Source: Verrucomicrobium sp. GAS474 (GTDB lineage Bacteria > Verrucomicrobiota > Verrucomicrobiia > Methylacidiphilales > GAS474). From it: a stretch of DNA of 64,000 nt. The translations under genes were made by a program, and so were the position numbers. Each line of letters starts with the position of its first letter. The stretch's first letter is position 1. Positions 50,325 through 57,855 of this stretch are shown piece by piece. Below the pieces are notes generated by a model. That model had not been told where the DNA came from and did not search any database. It saw only the letters and a list, made by a program, of their open reading frames with translations. The stretch lies in the NCBI RefSeq assembly GCF_900105685.1, contig NZ_LT629781.1, positions 3,699,445 to 3,763,444 on the forward strand, read 5' to 3'.

Positions 50325-51355
50325 TACTTCCCCCCCTCGGTCATGAGGATCTCGAAGCCCCGCTTAAGGTCCGTCTGGAGGTCGACCGGGAGATCGGCGT
50401 ACCGCTTATAGCCCTTGAATCCCGACCAGCGCGTCGAGGCGGCGGCGAGGACTTCGGCTTGTTCCACCATCTCGGCCTTTCCCCACTTCGCAGCCTCTTC
50501 CAGAAGCGATTGGAGATGAGTGGCGGAAGCAGGCGCGTCCCCCATCGGTACATCGTCAGCAGGATCAGCCGGGACGGGACGGGGCGCCGACCGTCCGCGC
50601 CGGGGTTCCTCTTCCGGGACAGGCTCGGTCATCATGACCTTGGCTGTCTTGCTCACGCCGTCCTCGCAAACTCTGATCTCGCGAGGCTGAATCTCACTAC
50701 CGACCGAGATCGCCTCAGCGAAGGAGCGCGAAGGAACGGCGCGTTCCTCCTGGATGCGATCCACGTCGTCCTCGGAATAGACACCAAGGATGATCTCCGG
50801 CGCGTGGCGGCGAGCCCATTTCAAAGCCCCGGAGTAGACGAGCTTCTGCTCGGGATCGTTCTTCCACATCTTGTTTTCCGTCTTCGCGTCGCCGACGGAC
50901 AGGGTGATGGTTCGAGGCTCGGACTCGCCCAGCAGCGTGCCGGAGACGGTGATCGTCATGGCATCCCCCTTGCCGGTGAAGGCGTAGCAAAGGCGCTTCG
51001 CCAATCCCGCCCGGGCGTTGATGACTGCGGCGACGAGCTTCCCTTGGAAGGCAAGCTTGCCTCCAACCTCGTACGTTTCCGGCGCTACTGCGAAAGGGTC
51101 CATGCCCCACCGGAGGGCCTGGTTGACGACGAGGAAGCAGTTCGCCCGGGCCTGCTCCGCCGTGTTTCCTTTGAGGTGCTTGGGGATGAGCGACGCGGCC
51201 GCCATCGACGTGGCGATTCGCCAGATGTGCTCGTATCGGGCGGTGTCGAGAAGGAAGGCATTCGGGCCGTCGTCATGGACGACGCGGATTTCGCGGGAGA
51301 CAGCGGGCTTGGTAATGAGCGCTTGATTGGATTCAGTGGGAGTGGTTTCGGACAT
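50324..51355 (-). CDS. recT: RecT-family single-strand annealing protein
   Basis: A 343-residue protein. The RecT core is visible: CFLVVNQALRWGMDPFAVAP, GGKLAFQGKLVAAVINA, the ALKWARRHAPEIILGVYSED region. The C-terminal third is Pro/Arg-rich and then helical. It pairs with RecE for phage recombination, and may help circularise or concatenate the genome. Confidence 0.93.
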   Translation of the reverse strand: MSETTPTESNQALITKPAVSREIRVVHDDGPNAFLLDTARYEHIWRIATSMAAASLIPKHLKGNTAEQARANCFLVVNQALRWGMDPFAVAPETYEVGGKLAFQGKLVAAVINARAGLAKRLCYAFTGKGDAMTITVSGTLLGESEPRTITLSVGDAKTENKMWKNDPEQKLVYSGALKWARRHAPEIILGVYSEDDVDRIQEERAVPSRSFAEAISVGSEIQPREIRVCEDGVSKTAKVMMTEPVPEEEPRRGRSAPRPVPADPADDVPMGDAPASATHLQSLLEEAAKWGKAEMVEQAEVLAAASTRWSGFKGYKRYADLPVDLQTDLKRGFEILMTEGGK

Positions 51356-51372
51356 AAAGGTATGGAGTGGGG

Positions 51373-51477
51373 TTAGTTCGATTTCATCGTCCGCCAGAAT
51401 TTCCGGCGGGTGGTGAAGAGCTTTCTGCGACGGCGAAGGACGTAGAGGTGGGGTTTAGGAGGTTCAGCAGGCTTCAC
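51373..51477 (-). CDS. Very small basic phage protein, 34 residues
   Basis: GTG 51477 (GTGA overlap with the macro-domain gene stop) to TAA 51373. Highly basic (VLRRRRKLFTTRRKFWRT). The coupling supports translation; function unknown. Confidence 0.5.
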   Translation of the reverse strand: MKPAEPPKPHLYVLRRRRKLFTTRRKFWRTMKSN

Positions 51478-51923
51478 GCTTCGATCTCCTCCAGGTCGGG
51501 AAGGAACTCAACGAGCGTCGCGTCCGGGCAGTGGTTCTTCAGGATCAAAAACATCCGGTCCCAATCCCCGCCGCCCAAGCCGCAACCGATTTTGTGGGGG
51601 AAGAAGATCGGAAGGCCCGTAACGGCGGACATTGATTTAATGGCCGGGAGAGCCACCTCGTAGGCGTCGTAATCGGTGGCTGCGCGACCGACGCCCAACT
51701 GGCCCGCCAAGTTGGCGATGATGAGTTCCGGGGCAGCCCGGAAGAACGTAACCATACCCGGGCGCAGCTTGTCCGCCGCGCAGAGGCCTCGGTACTCACG
51801 ACCCAGCAAGGGCCACTTCTCACGGACCTGACCCGCGAGGCCGCCCATGGCTCCGATGCAGTTCACTTGATGAACAAGAATGCCGCGCTCAATGGCGAGG
51901 AGATCCCCTTGGATGTGCTTCAT
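51474..51923 (-). CDS. Macro-domain (ADP-ribose-binding) phage protein
   Basis: A 149-residue protein from ATG 51923. Macro-domain pattern: IQGDLLAIERGILVHQVNCIGAMGGLAGQ (residues 3-31, split here as the ADP-ribose adenine and Asn region), NLAGQLGVGR, and FPHKIGCGLGGGDW with the phosphate-binding loop. TAATG overlap with the repeat protein gene. Possible roles are removing ADP-ribose modifications or clearing ADP-ribose-type immune signals; not shown. Confidence 0.85.
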   Translation of the reverse strand: MKHIQGDLLAIERGILVHQVNCIGAMGGLAGQVREKWPLLGREYRGLCAADKLRPGMVTFFRAAPELIIANLAGQLGVGRAATDYDAYEVALPAIKSMSAVTGLPIFFPHKIGCGLGGGDWDRMFLILKNHCPDATLVEFLPDLEEIEA

Positions 51924-53053
51924 TACTTGACCTCCGAGAGCTTGCCGTCCCGGACGACGTACCACGTGTCAGCCTTCACGCCGTCCTCGCCGACATAACC
52001 GACCACCACCCGAGGGCGATCCGCGGTGTCGTCCTGGTAGCGGAGAACGACGAGGCCGTCCTTCCCGGCTTTAGCCCGCCCATTTTTTCCGAGCGCAACA
52101 GCAATCCCGTAGTTGCCGGTCGCCGCCGCGTGGCCGTAGTAGCCGGTCGCCGCCGCGTGGCCGTAGTCGCCGGTCGCCGCCGCGTGGCCGTAGTTGCCGG
52201 TCGCCGCCGCGTGGCCGTAGTAGCCGGTCGCCGCCGCGTGGCCGTAGTCGCCGGTCGCCGCCGCGTGGCCGGAGTTGCCGGTCGCCGCCGCGTGGCCGGA
52301 GTAGCCGGTCGCCGCCGCGTGGCCGGAGTTGCCGGTCGCCGCCGCGTGGCCGGAGTAGCCGGTCGCCGCCGCGTGGCCGGAGTAGCCGGTCGCCGCCGCG
52401 TGGCCGGAGTAGCCGGTCGCCGCCGCGTGGCCGGAGTTGCCGGTCGCCGCCGCGTGGCCGGAGTTGCCGGTCGCCGCCGCGTGGCCGGAGTTGCCGGTCG
52501 CCGCCGCGTGGCCGGAGTCGCCGGTCGCCGCCGCGTGGCCGGAGTAGCCGGTCGCCGCCGCGTGGCCGGAGTAGCCGGTCGCCGCCGCGTGGCCGGAGTT
52601 GCCGGTCGCCGCCGCGTGGCCGGAGTTGCCGGTCGCGATTTTCTCAAATTTTTCCGCCGCGGGGCGGCGGGAACGGATGATCTCGAAAGCCTGCCACCAG
52701 TTCCCGGAATAGATGACGTTGCCGCGAGGGAACTTCACCTTTCCGTCGAGGTCGACGATGTCCTTTTCGGCGACTTCGACGACGAGCCAGACCGCCTTGG
52801 GGTCGTTGACCTTCATGCCGAGATTGCCCTGGCCCCAGAGCCAGCCGTGAAGGCCGTTGCCGCAGTGGGCGGCGGCATTCCAGTCGGGGCATTCAACGGG
52901 GCCCTCCTTGGGCCACGTGAAGGAGCTTCCGTGGGGTCCGCGCATCTCCGCCGTGCAGGAACGGAGGACGAGGACGGTTTTGTCGGAGACGGCGGGCGCG
53001 GAGGGCTTCTTGGCCTTCGCGGTGATTTTCTTTTTAACGATATTTTTGAGCAT
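51923..53053 (-). CDS. DUF7666-like protein with twenty 9-residue repeats
   Basis: A 376-residue protein. The N-terminal domain (residues about 28-130, with CPDWNAAAHCGNGLHGWLW) is followed by repeats at 140-319, consensus ATG[N/Y/D][S/Y]GHAA, and a C-terminal domain with VKADTWYVVRDGKLSEV. The layout matches phage proteins I know as DUF7666 (e.g. repeats of the ATGxxGAAS type). The repeat block is likely a beta-solenoid. Function unknown. Confidence 0.8.
   Translation of the reverse strand: MLKNIVKKKITAKAKKPSAPAVSDKTVLVLRSCTAEMRGPHGSSFTWPKEGPVECPDWNAAAHCGNGLHGWLWGQGNLGMKVNDPKAVWLVVEVAEKDIVDLDGKVKFPRGNVIYSGNWWQAFEIIRSRRPAAEKFEKIATGNSGHAAATGNSGHAAATGYSGHAAATGYSGHAAATGDSGHAAATGNSGHAAATGNSGHAAATGNSGHAAATGYSGHAAATGYSGHAAATGYSGHAAATGNSGHAAATGYSGHAAATGNSGHAAATGDYGHAAATGYYGHAAATGNYGHAAATGDYGHAAATGYYGHAAATGNYGIAVALGKNGRAKAGKDGLVVLRYQDDTADRPRVVVGYVGEDGVKADTWYVVRDGKLSEVK
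52097..52636. repeat. 27-bp tandem repeat array, 20 units
   Basis: Twenty 27-bp units encoding the 9-residue repeats. Apart from the first base or second base of two codons (AAC/TAC/GAC and TCC/TAC), the units are identical by eye; the last unit is degenerate. This suggests recent amplification or strong homogenisation. Confidence 0.9.
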
Positions 53054-53087
53054 GGTTGGTGCGTGGTTGGTGTTTTTTGGGACTGAA

Positions 53088-53231
53088 TTACGGGGTGGAA
53101 AAAAGTCGGATAACGGAGTCGACCGCGAGGATGAGGGCGGTGATGAAGACGATTCCCGCGATGACTAGAACCGCGATCATCCCCCACAGGGGCGGCCACA
53201 TGTCCGGGATGTCCTTCGTGAAGCGGCTCAT
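53088..53231 (-). CDS. Small single-span phage membrane protein
   Basis: A 47-residue protein from ATG 53231. One central membrane helix (GMIAVLVIAGIVFITALIL). ATGA overlap with the 58-residue gene. The longer open frame to 53561 is a shadow. Confidence 0.65.
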   Translation of the reverse strand: MSRFTKDIPDMWPPLWGMIAVLVIAGIVFITALILAVDSVIRLFSTP

Positions 53232-53404
53232 TCGATGATCCTCCGGGCGGCCTGTACCGACTTGCCTTGACGCTGAAACGTCGGCACGTCGAGGTTCACG
53301 CTGGGCGCGGGACGAACCCGGCGCGGAGTGGCAATCCGAAGGCCGCGAACGTCGATCATCGAGGGTGCGGACGCCTTCCTGCGGAAGAAGCGGAGGAGGC
53401 TCAT
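53228..53404 (-). CDS. Small basic phage protein, 58 residues
   Basis: ATG 53404 to TGA 53228. It overlaps the stop of the upstream gene and the ATG of the next (ATGA on both sides). Arg-rich (RFFRRKASAPSMIDVRGLRI). No family recognised. Confidence 0.65.
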   Translation of the reverse strand: MSLLRFFRRKASAPSMIDVRGLRIATPRRVRPAPSVNLDVPTFQRQGKSVQAARRIIE

Positions 53405-53595
53405 CGCATCCCCCTCGCCACCTCAGCGCCCGCAATGCGGGCCGCCTCGGTTCCCTGTCGGAACCCGGCGTGGAAATCTTCCCGGTTCTCGGGAGACATC
53501 GCCTCGATGATGGCTGCGTTGGGAATAGCTCCCGAGTCGCCATACGCGAAGCCCGCCTCATACCCGGAATAGAAGAACTCAGTGCGGAGGCTCAT
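53401..53595 (-). CDS. Small hypothetical phage protein
   Basis: A 64-residue protein with repeated aromatic/Gly positions (YSGYEAGFAYGDSG and FHAGFRQG). Coupled at both ends by ATGA. Function unknown. Confidence 0.6.
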   Translation of the reverse strand: MSLRTEFFYSGYEAGFAYGDSGAIPNAAIIEAMSPENREDFHAGFRQGTEAARIAGAEVARGMR

Positions 53596-53834
53596 CGGCG
53601 ATTCTCCGGCTCAGTTCCCTGGGGGTGGCGATCGACCTTGTCGAAGTCCGACCGGTCCTCTTCGACCTCCACGCCGCGCACTCGGGCGTCCAGGACGAGG
53701 GGGTGGGTGTCCCGGACATGGTCGAGACCGATCTCGACGAAGCGCAGGACGGCAGCCTCGGCGGCTTTCACGTCGGCGATGTCATCGGGCTTGCAGGTGA
53801 CGCGGACGTGGACGGCGGCGTAGATATCAGCCAC
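53592..53834 (-). CDS. Small hypothetical phage protein, GTG start
   Basis: An 80-residue protein from GTG 53834. Pattern of strands and helix (IYAAVHVRVTCKPDDIADVK). It overlaps the end of the RHH gene. Function unknown. The longer frame up to 53945 is a shadow. Confidence 0.6.
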   Translation of the reverse strand: MADIYAAVHVRVTCKPDDIADVKAAEAAVLRFVEIGLDHVRDTHPLVLDARVRGVEVEEDRSDFDKVDRHPQGTEPENRR

Positions 53835-54036
53835 GGCGCACTCCTTTCCGCTTCGGGGCCTGGGCGTCGTAGCTGTCGACGAAACCCATGACCAACCGAC
53901 GAATCGCGAGCGAGGCCGAAACGCCATGCGCCTTGCAGATGGCATCCATCCGCTTTTTCGTGGTGCGGGGCATGCGGAAATTCGCCTGCGTCATCTCGCC
54001 CCCATGGGCGTCCTTGAGAATGGAGGAGAGGTTCAC
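53827..54036 (-). CDS. Ribbon-helix-helix-like DNA-binding protein
   Basis: A 69-residue protein from GTG 54036. The strand TQANFRMP followed by two helices (KKRMDAICKAHGVSASLAIRRLV) is a ribbon-helix-helix pattern. Likely a small regulator in the early operon. Confidence 0.65.
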   Translation of the reverse strand: MNLSSILKDAHGGEMTQANFRMPRTTKKRMDAICKAHGVSASLAIRRLVMGFVDSYDAQAPKRKGVRRG

Positions 54037-54263
54037 GCGCCCCCCTTCGGCAGCGCAGCGCCGTTATAGGCGGCGGCCCACCACACCTTGATCTCCGAGG
54101 TCTTGAAGCGCCAATCGCGCATTCCCTCTCGACGATGGGCAGGGATAAGCGCCTTGGGCTTGTGGGAGGCCATGCGCCTAATCCGGCGCGGATGAAGTCC
54201 GGTATATTCGGACACCCATGCGATGCCCTCCCAAACAGGGTCAATAGAGGAGGGGGAGGTCAT
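54033..54263 (-). CDS. Excisionase/AlpA-like helix-turn-helix protein
   Basis: A 76-residue protein from ATG 54263. WVSEYTGLHPRRIRRMASHK is a MerR/Xis-type HTH; DWRFKTSEIKVWW matches the wing region of excisionase-like proteins. Directional role in excision or early transcription. ATGA overlap with the upstream 52-residue gene. Confidence 0.65.
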   Translation of the reverse strand: MTSPSSIDPVWEGIAWVSEYTGLHPRRIRRMASHKPKALIPAHRREGMRDWRFKTSEIKVWWAAAYNGAALPKGGA

Positions 54264-54418
54264 TTGGAGGCCTCCAGATCTCTTGCGAGAAGGTCGGACA
54301 CATAACGGGAGAAGCTAATCCCGCGTTTAAACGCCAACCGGGATGACGATTTTTTCAGGACCGGGTCTAGCGCTAAGTTCGTCCGAACTTTGGGATGATT
54401 CGTCTTTCGATTTGCCAT
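54260..54418 (-). CDS. Small RHH-like phage protein, candidate Cro/early regulator
   Basis: A 52-residue protein, ATG 54418 to TGA 54260. VRTNLALDPVLKKSSSRLAF then GISFSRYVSDLLARDLE is a ribbon-helix-helix fold pattern. Divergent from a similar gene at 54498. First gene of the leftward early operon. Confidence 0.7.
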   Translation of the reverse strand: MANRKTNHPKVRTNLALDPVLKKSSSRLAFKRGISFSRYVSDLLARDLEASK

Positions 54419-54439
54419 TCACCCATCATTACACAACCT

Positions 54440-54487
54440 TTGCGCAATGAAAAAGTAAAACTTGAGTCTACAGCAATTATTGCGCAA
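54440..54487. promoter_or_regulatory. Divergent control region with two TTGCGCAA operators
   Basis: The perfect palindrome TTGCGCAA occurs at 54440-54447 and 54480-54487, 40 bp apart, between the divergent RHH genes. Likely operators for one or both RHH proteins. An AT-rich stretch separates them. Confidence 0.6.
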
Positions 54488-54497
54488 TCTTTATGCT

Positions 54498-54749
54498 ATG
54501 GGACAAATACCTATTGACGGAGAAGGAGAAAAACGCGTACGACAAAACATAGCTATCAGCCCATCACTTAAGAATGCGGGGCAGAAGAAGGCGCGAAGCC
54601 TGGGGCTATCGTTTTCTCAGTACATCGCTAATCTTTTGAAGCGCGAGGTAGACAGGGAAACGATTGAGCAGGAGGCGAGCAAAAAGGCGAAGATCGCATC
54701 CCAGAAGCCGCGCCCGCCACAGCCCCCACGCAAGGAAAAAGGCGAGTAG
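54498..54749 (+). CDS. RHH-like phage protein, candidate repressor
   Basis: An 83-residue protein from ATG 54498. QNIAISPSLKNAGQKKARSL then GLSFSQYIANLLKREVD is a ribbon-helix-helix pattern, similar to the divergent 52-residue protein. The C-terminus is Pro/Lys-rich. The open frame reaches a TTG at 54462. Position suggests the lysogeny repressor. Confidence 0.7.
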   Translation: MGQIPIDGEGEKRVRQNIAISPSLKNAGQKKARSLGLSFSQYIANLLKREVDRETIEQEASKKAKIASQKPRPPQPPRKEKGE

Positions 54750-54818
54750 CTGGCCGAAGTAGATACTCCACCGGCACGCGTTCTGCATTAAGGAAACGAT
54801 CTTCATTCCATCCATATT

Positions 54819-55301
54819 ATGAGCACCACAAACGGGAGTCGACCGAGTCGGCGTCTAACTTCGTTAGACGCGAAGAAGGCCGTAAATATTAGCTTCCGCT
54901 GTTCAACGGAATTTAAAGCCGTACTTATTCACAACGCCCAGAGGCAGGGTTTCGACCTCTCCGGGTGGCTCCTGGACGTATCGCTCCGCGCTCTTCGCGA
55001 GGAGGGCATTCAGATATCCGAGGATCTTCCCGAGTACGATGAACCAGAGGCCCCCGGGGGCTCGCGCAATCACCGCATGGCCGAGATGCTGGCAGAACTA
55101 GCGAAGGAGGCCCGAGAGAGGGCTGAGCCCTGGGCTAGCGCCAGCGCCGAGGCCGAGCTAGGGGAGATCATACGACAGATCCGCAAGATCAATGACCCGA
55201 AGCTCTGGAACGAAGTTCACGAAGTTGTAGCGTGGAAGGGCCGAACGGCCCGGCAGAAGGCCCACGCTCTGAAGTTTCGGCTACAGAAGTACCAGGAATA
55301 A
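54819..55301 (+). CDS. Hypothetical phage protein with RHH-like N-terminus
   Basis: A 160-residue protein. KKAVNISFRCSTEFKAVLIH and the following LSGWLLDVSLRALREEG resemble a ribbon-helix-helix. The rest is charged and helical. It lies in the rightward immunity group. Confidence 0.6.
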   Translation: MSTTNGSRPSRRLTSLDAKKAVNISFRCSTEFKAVLIHNAQRQGFDLSGWLLDVSLRALREEGIQISEDLPEYDEPEAPGGSRNHRMAEMLAELAKEARERAEPWASASAEAELGEIIRQIRKINDPKLWNEVHEVVAWKGRTARQKAHALKFRLQKYQE

Positions 55302-55326
55302 GCCGATGATATGACAGGCATGCGCG

Positions 55327-55339
55327 TTACACTGTGTAA
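55327..55339. promoter_or_regulatory. TTACACTGTGTAA palindrome, possible operator
   Basis: A 6-bp perfect dyad around a central T, 67 bp before the promoter at 55406. Possible regulator binding site. Confidence 0.4.
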
Positions 55340-55405
55340 GTAAAGCGTGTTGCATTAAGCCGATTATGAGTTACTCTGAATCAAGGGGTTGAAGACAAAT
55401 ATTTG

Positions 55406-55433
55406 TTGACATCACGATAGGTTCGGATATATA
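55406..55433 (+). promoter_or_regulatory. Sigma-70-type promoter
   Basis: TTGACA at 55406-55411 and TATATA at 55428-55433 with a 16-bp spacer, 19 bp before the ATG at 55453. The clearest consensus promoter in the phage; should drive 55453-56263. Confidence 0.65.
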
Positions 55434-55452
55434 GGACCGCTCAATAAAACCA

Positions 55453-55653
55453 ATGAACGCTACCACGACCACCTCCGCCCCCGTTGGTCCCGCCACTCGT
55501 CAATTCCTAGAATGGTGCGAGAAGGAAAAGGCTAACGGATTGGTTGATATCAAGTTCTTCGCTACCGGCGTCGAGAACACGACGGTCGAAGGCTTCCTGG
55601 AGGAGGCAAACAAGGCACTCTCCCCCAAGGCGGCCCATGTCGGAGCCGTCTAG
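55453..55653 (+). CDS. Small phage immunity-region protein
   Basis: A 66-residue protein. N-terminal Thr/Pro-rich tail, then a helical part (ATRQFLEWCEKEKANGLVDI). Overlaps the ImmA-like gene by 17 bp. Could be its partner. No family recognised. Confidence 0.6.
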   Translation: MNATTTTSAPVGPATRQFLEWCEKEKANGLVDIKFFATGVENTTVEGFLEEANKALSPKAAHVGAV

Positions 55654-56263
55654 TCCGCACCCCGCCATCACCTTCCTCGAAGTCTGCCAGTCAGTCCTTG
55701 AGGTGTTGGCCAGCATTCCGAACCTTCAGCCCCCCATTAACATCATGGGGGATGTCCGAGAGGCCATCGAAAAACGCCTATCGGTGGGTGTTGCTTTCAA
55801 GATCCATTTCGAGGAGAACACCTGGACTCCGGAGGCCCTCATCGGGATGCTCCTGCGATATAAAGACCGCGCCCGGGTTATCTATCCCGGAATCAATAAT
55901 GGGTGCTGGCGTCGCTTCATCATGGCGAAGGAATTGGCCCATCTGATCATCGACACCGATCCCAGTCGCTTCACAACTGATCCGATTCGCCTTGTTCAAG
56001 AGCTCATCAACAAAGCGCCACTGCAGGTCGACGGCAGTCAGCCGTTCGAGTCAGAAAGATACGCCATTTACGTGGCTTACGAACTGATGATCCCGTGGCA
56101 GTTCAATGCCGAATGCCTCGCTCGCCTGGCTGCTGGACAAACTACTCTTGATCTCGCGAAATGGCTTCGCGTCCCGCAGAAGGCCGTTGAATTCGTTCTG
56201 TCGTCCGATTATCAGGCCTCGCGGAAAAAGGCATACGGGCAACTCTCTCCAATGCCGCTTTAG
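55637..56263 (+). CDS. ImmA/IrrE-like protein with altered HEXXH
   Basis: A 208-residue protein from ATG 55637. FIMAKELAHLIIDTDPSRF aligns with the metallopeptidase helix, but the first His of HEXXH is Lys (KELAH). AIYVAYELMIPW is the conserved downstream IrrE-type segment. In phages and ICEs ImmA cleaves the partner repressor. The altered motif may remove catalysis or indicate a divergent subgroup. Confidence 0.7.
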   Translation: MSEPSSPHPAITFLEVCQSVLEVLASIPNLQPPINIMGDVREAIEKRLSVGVAFKIHFEENTWTPEALIGMLLRYKDRARVIYPGINNGCWRRFIMAKELAHLIIDTDPSRFTTDPIRLVQELINKAPLQVDGSQPFESERYAIYVAYELMIPWQFNAECLARLAAGQTTLDLAKWLRVPQKAVEFVLSSDYQASRKKAYGQLSPMPL

Positions 56264-56324
56264 CTCGGCGGTAGAGCACCAGTTTTGCAAACCGATGGTT
56301 GTCAGTTCAACCTCGACAAGCATC
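56254..56324 (+). tRNA. Degenerate tRNA-like sequence (anticodon TGC)
   Basis: A 71-nt cloverleaf-like sequence: TAGCTC D arm with a perfect 4-bp stem, anticodon loop TTTGCAA, T loop TTCAACC. Mismatches occur in the acceptor (two), anticodon (two) and T stem (one plus a wobble), so it looks decayed. It overlaps the end of the ImmA-like gene. No CCA. Confidence 0.45.
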
Positions 56325-56346
56325 TCTCTACTTCTTCACCTTCAGA

Positions 56347-57516
56347 TCAAGGCCGCAACGCGAACCACGCCCCCCCGGTCTGGCGTTTGATCGACTTCAC
56401 GTAGCTCCCCAAGGCGACCGTCTCCGAGTTCCCCATGATCCGCGCCAGCTCCGCCGCTCCGCGTTCGGGATAGGCGGCCAGGAAGTAGGAAGCGAACGAG
56501 TGGCGGGGGCCGTTGTCGGGCCACTCCCGCAGCTTCTTTTCGAGCTTTTCATTCGCCTTGATGAGGAGGGCCCGGAAATCGTCGAAGATGTACTTTTGGG
56601 TCCGCGAGGCAACCGGCCCGGCCTTCTTTCGATCTGCCGCCGGTATCCAGGCCCGCAGCGCATCGTTGATCGGAACCCAGCGCTCATTGTCCTTCTTCCG
56701 GGTTCCCTTTGCCACCTCTCGGCGAATGTGGATGACTCCCTCTTTCCAATCGAAATCCTCCCACTGGAGGCGGGGCCTCCCCCAGGATTCGGAAAATAGC
56801 TCGATGGACCGTATTCCCGCAAAACACTTCAAGGCGAGCAGTGCCCGGGTTTCGCCGGAGGAGGCATCCAGAAGCGCCTTCTCTTCCTCAAGGGTCAAGA
56901 TGATCGGAGCCTTGTACGGAACCTCGATGGGCTCGATGTGGCGGCCCGGGACGCGCATGGGATTCACCGAAACGAAGCCCCGCCGGGTCAGCCATCCGAA
57001 AAAGACCGTTGCTCCAAGGTAGTGGCTCCGGCGGGTTTCCATGTCGGGAATCGCCTCCAGAACGGCGAGAAGGTCTTCCGGCCGAACCAGTGCCGCGGGG
57101 AGTCCGCCGGAGGCGCGGGCGAAGGGCCCCAGCTTCCATCGGAGGTTCTTGATGGTCCGGTCGGCCCGCTTCATGACATCGCGCTGATGGTCTATGAACT
57201 CGTCGATCCGCTGGCGGAGGGTGGAGGTGCTGGCGACAGGGGCGGGGGAATAGGATCGGATCGCATCGGCCATTTGCTGTGGAGTGAGTCCGCGCTCCTT
57301 AGCAAGAAGGAGAACGGCCTCGTCCACGTCGGTGGTGGGATTAGCTCGCTTGCCGGAAAAGAAAGCGTCCCTGCGGGCTTTGGCCTCCTCCTTGGCCTTG
57401 GTTTGCGAAGAGAAGAAAAGGCGCTTTCGCTTGCCGGTTTCGGAAAATAGAGGAGGGATCACAACAATGAAGCGATCCCCGGCTTTCTGGATGGTGATGG
57501 CGGAAATTCGCGGCAT
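56347..57516 (-). CDS. int: Phage integrase, tyrosine recombinase
   Basis: A 389-residue protein. N-terminal arm-binding part, core-binding domain (about 100-190), catalytic domain (about 205-380). Arg236 in CFAGIRSIEL, Lys270, Arg338 in NGPRHSFASYF and nucleophile Tyr372 in LGSYVKSIK. Both usual His positions (HxxR and the later H/W) appear as Asn335 and Asn363. It integrates the phage at the adjacent tRNA core. Confidence 0.92.
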   Translation of the reverse strand: MPRISAITIQKAGDRFIVVIPPLFSETGKRKRLFFSSQTKAKEEAKARRDAFFSGKRANPTTDVDEAVLLLAKERGLTPQQMADAIRSYSPAPVASTSTLRQRIDEFIDHQRDVMKRADRTIKNLRWKLGPFARASGGLPAALVRPEDLLAVLEAIPDMETRRSHYLGATVFFGWLTRRGFVSVNPMRVPGRHIEPIEVPYKAPIILTLEEEKALLDASSGETRALLALKCFAGIRSIELFSESWGRPRLQWEDFDWKEGVIHIRREVAKGTRKKDNERWVPINDALRAWIPAADRKKAGPVASRTQKYIFDDFRALLIKANEKLEKKLREWPDNGPRHSFASYFLAAYPERGAAELARIMGNSETVALGSYVKSIKRQTGGAWFALRP

Positions 57517-57637
57517 AGTGGCTTTTATTGGCTCTTTAAATCGTCCAACTTGGTCTGTTATGGTATCTAACGTCCGTGGGTTATCTGGCTTATACTGCCA
57601 TTCTATCAGCTTAAAATCAAGCCGAAGACCATATTAT

Positions 57638-57691
57638 AAACTGGTGGTCCCGAGCGGAGTCGAACCGCTGACCTACCCTTTAGGAAAGGGC
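57638..57691 (-). other. Attachment core copy at the unit junction
   Basis: The same tRNA-Arg(CCT) 3' half as at 22778-22831. To its left is phage sequence (integrase upstream region); to its right the phage left end begins again. It is therefore a phage-to-phage junction: either attP of a circular genome or the middle att of a tandem pair. Confidence 0.85.
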
Positions 57692-57855
57692 GGTTTTTGG
57701 ATCATAACGAATTGCATATTAAGCACATTACGTCCGATAATTGATGGATTGGCTTTTTGGTGGCTCTTTCGTTTAGAGCATCCCTTCCTTAAAGGGTTAC
57801 ACGATACGCATGCTAATGGCTTGTTCAAATTTCCAACTTGTAGCACTATACGCCC

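Larger units (their letters stand above)
22778..57637. mobile_element. Complete siphophage-type prophage (34860-bp unit)
   Basis: The unit runs from one copy of the tRNA-derived core (22778) to the base before the next copy (57638). It encodes integrase, immunity, recombination, replication, terminase, portal, protease, capsid, tail and lysis-type genes in normal siphophage order. GTG starts and ATGA/GTGA overlaps are far commoner here than in the flanking host genes. No transposase is present. The same sequence restarts at 57638 and runs to the window end. Confidence 0.93.

Noticed and set aside
52097..52636. Repeat variation at AAC codons as a sign of a diversity-generating retroelement
   Set aside because: No reverse transcriptase or template repeat is visible in the phage; the change is also consistent with simple unit duplication.
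52097..52636. CRISPR array
   Set aside because: The repeat is contiguous 27-bp coding units with no spacers.
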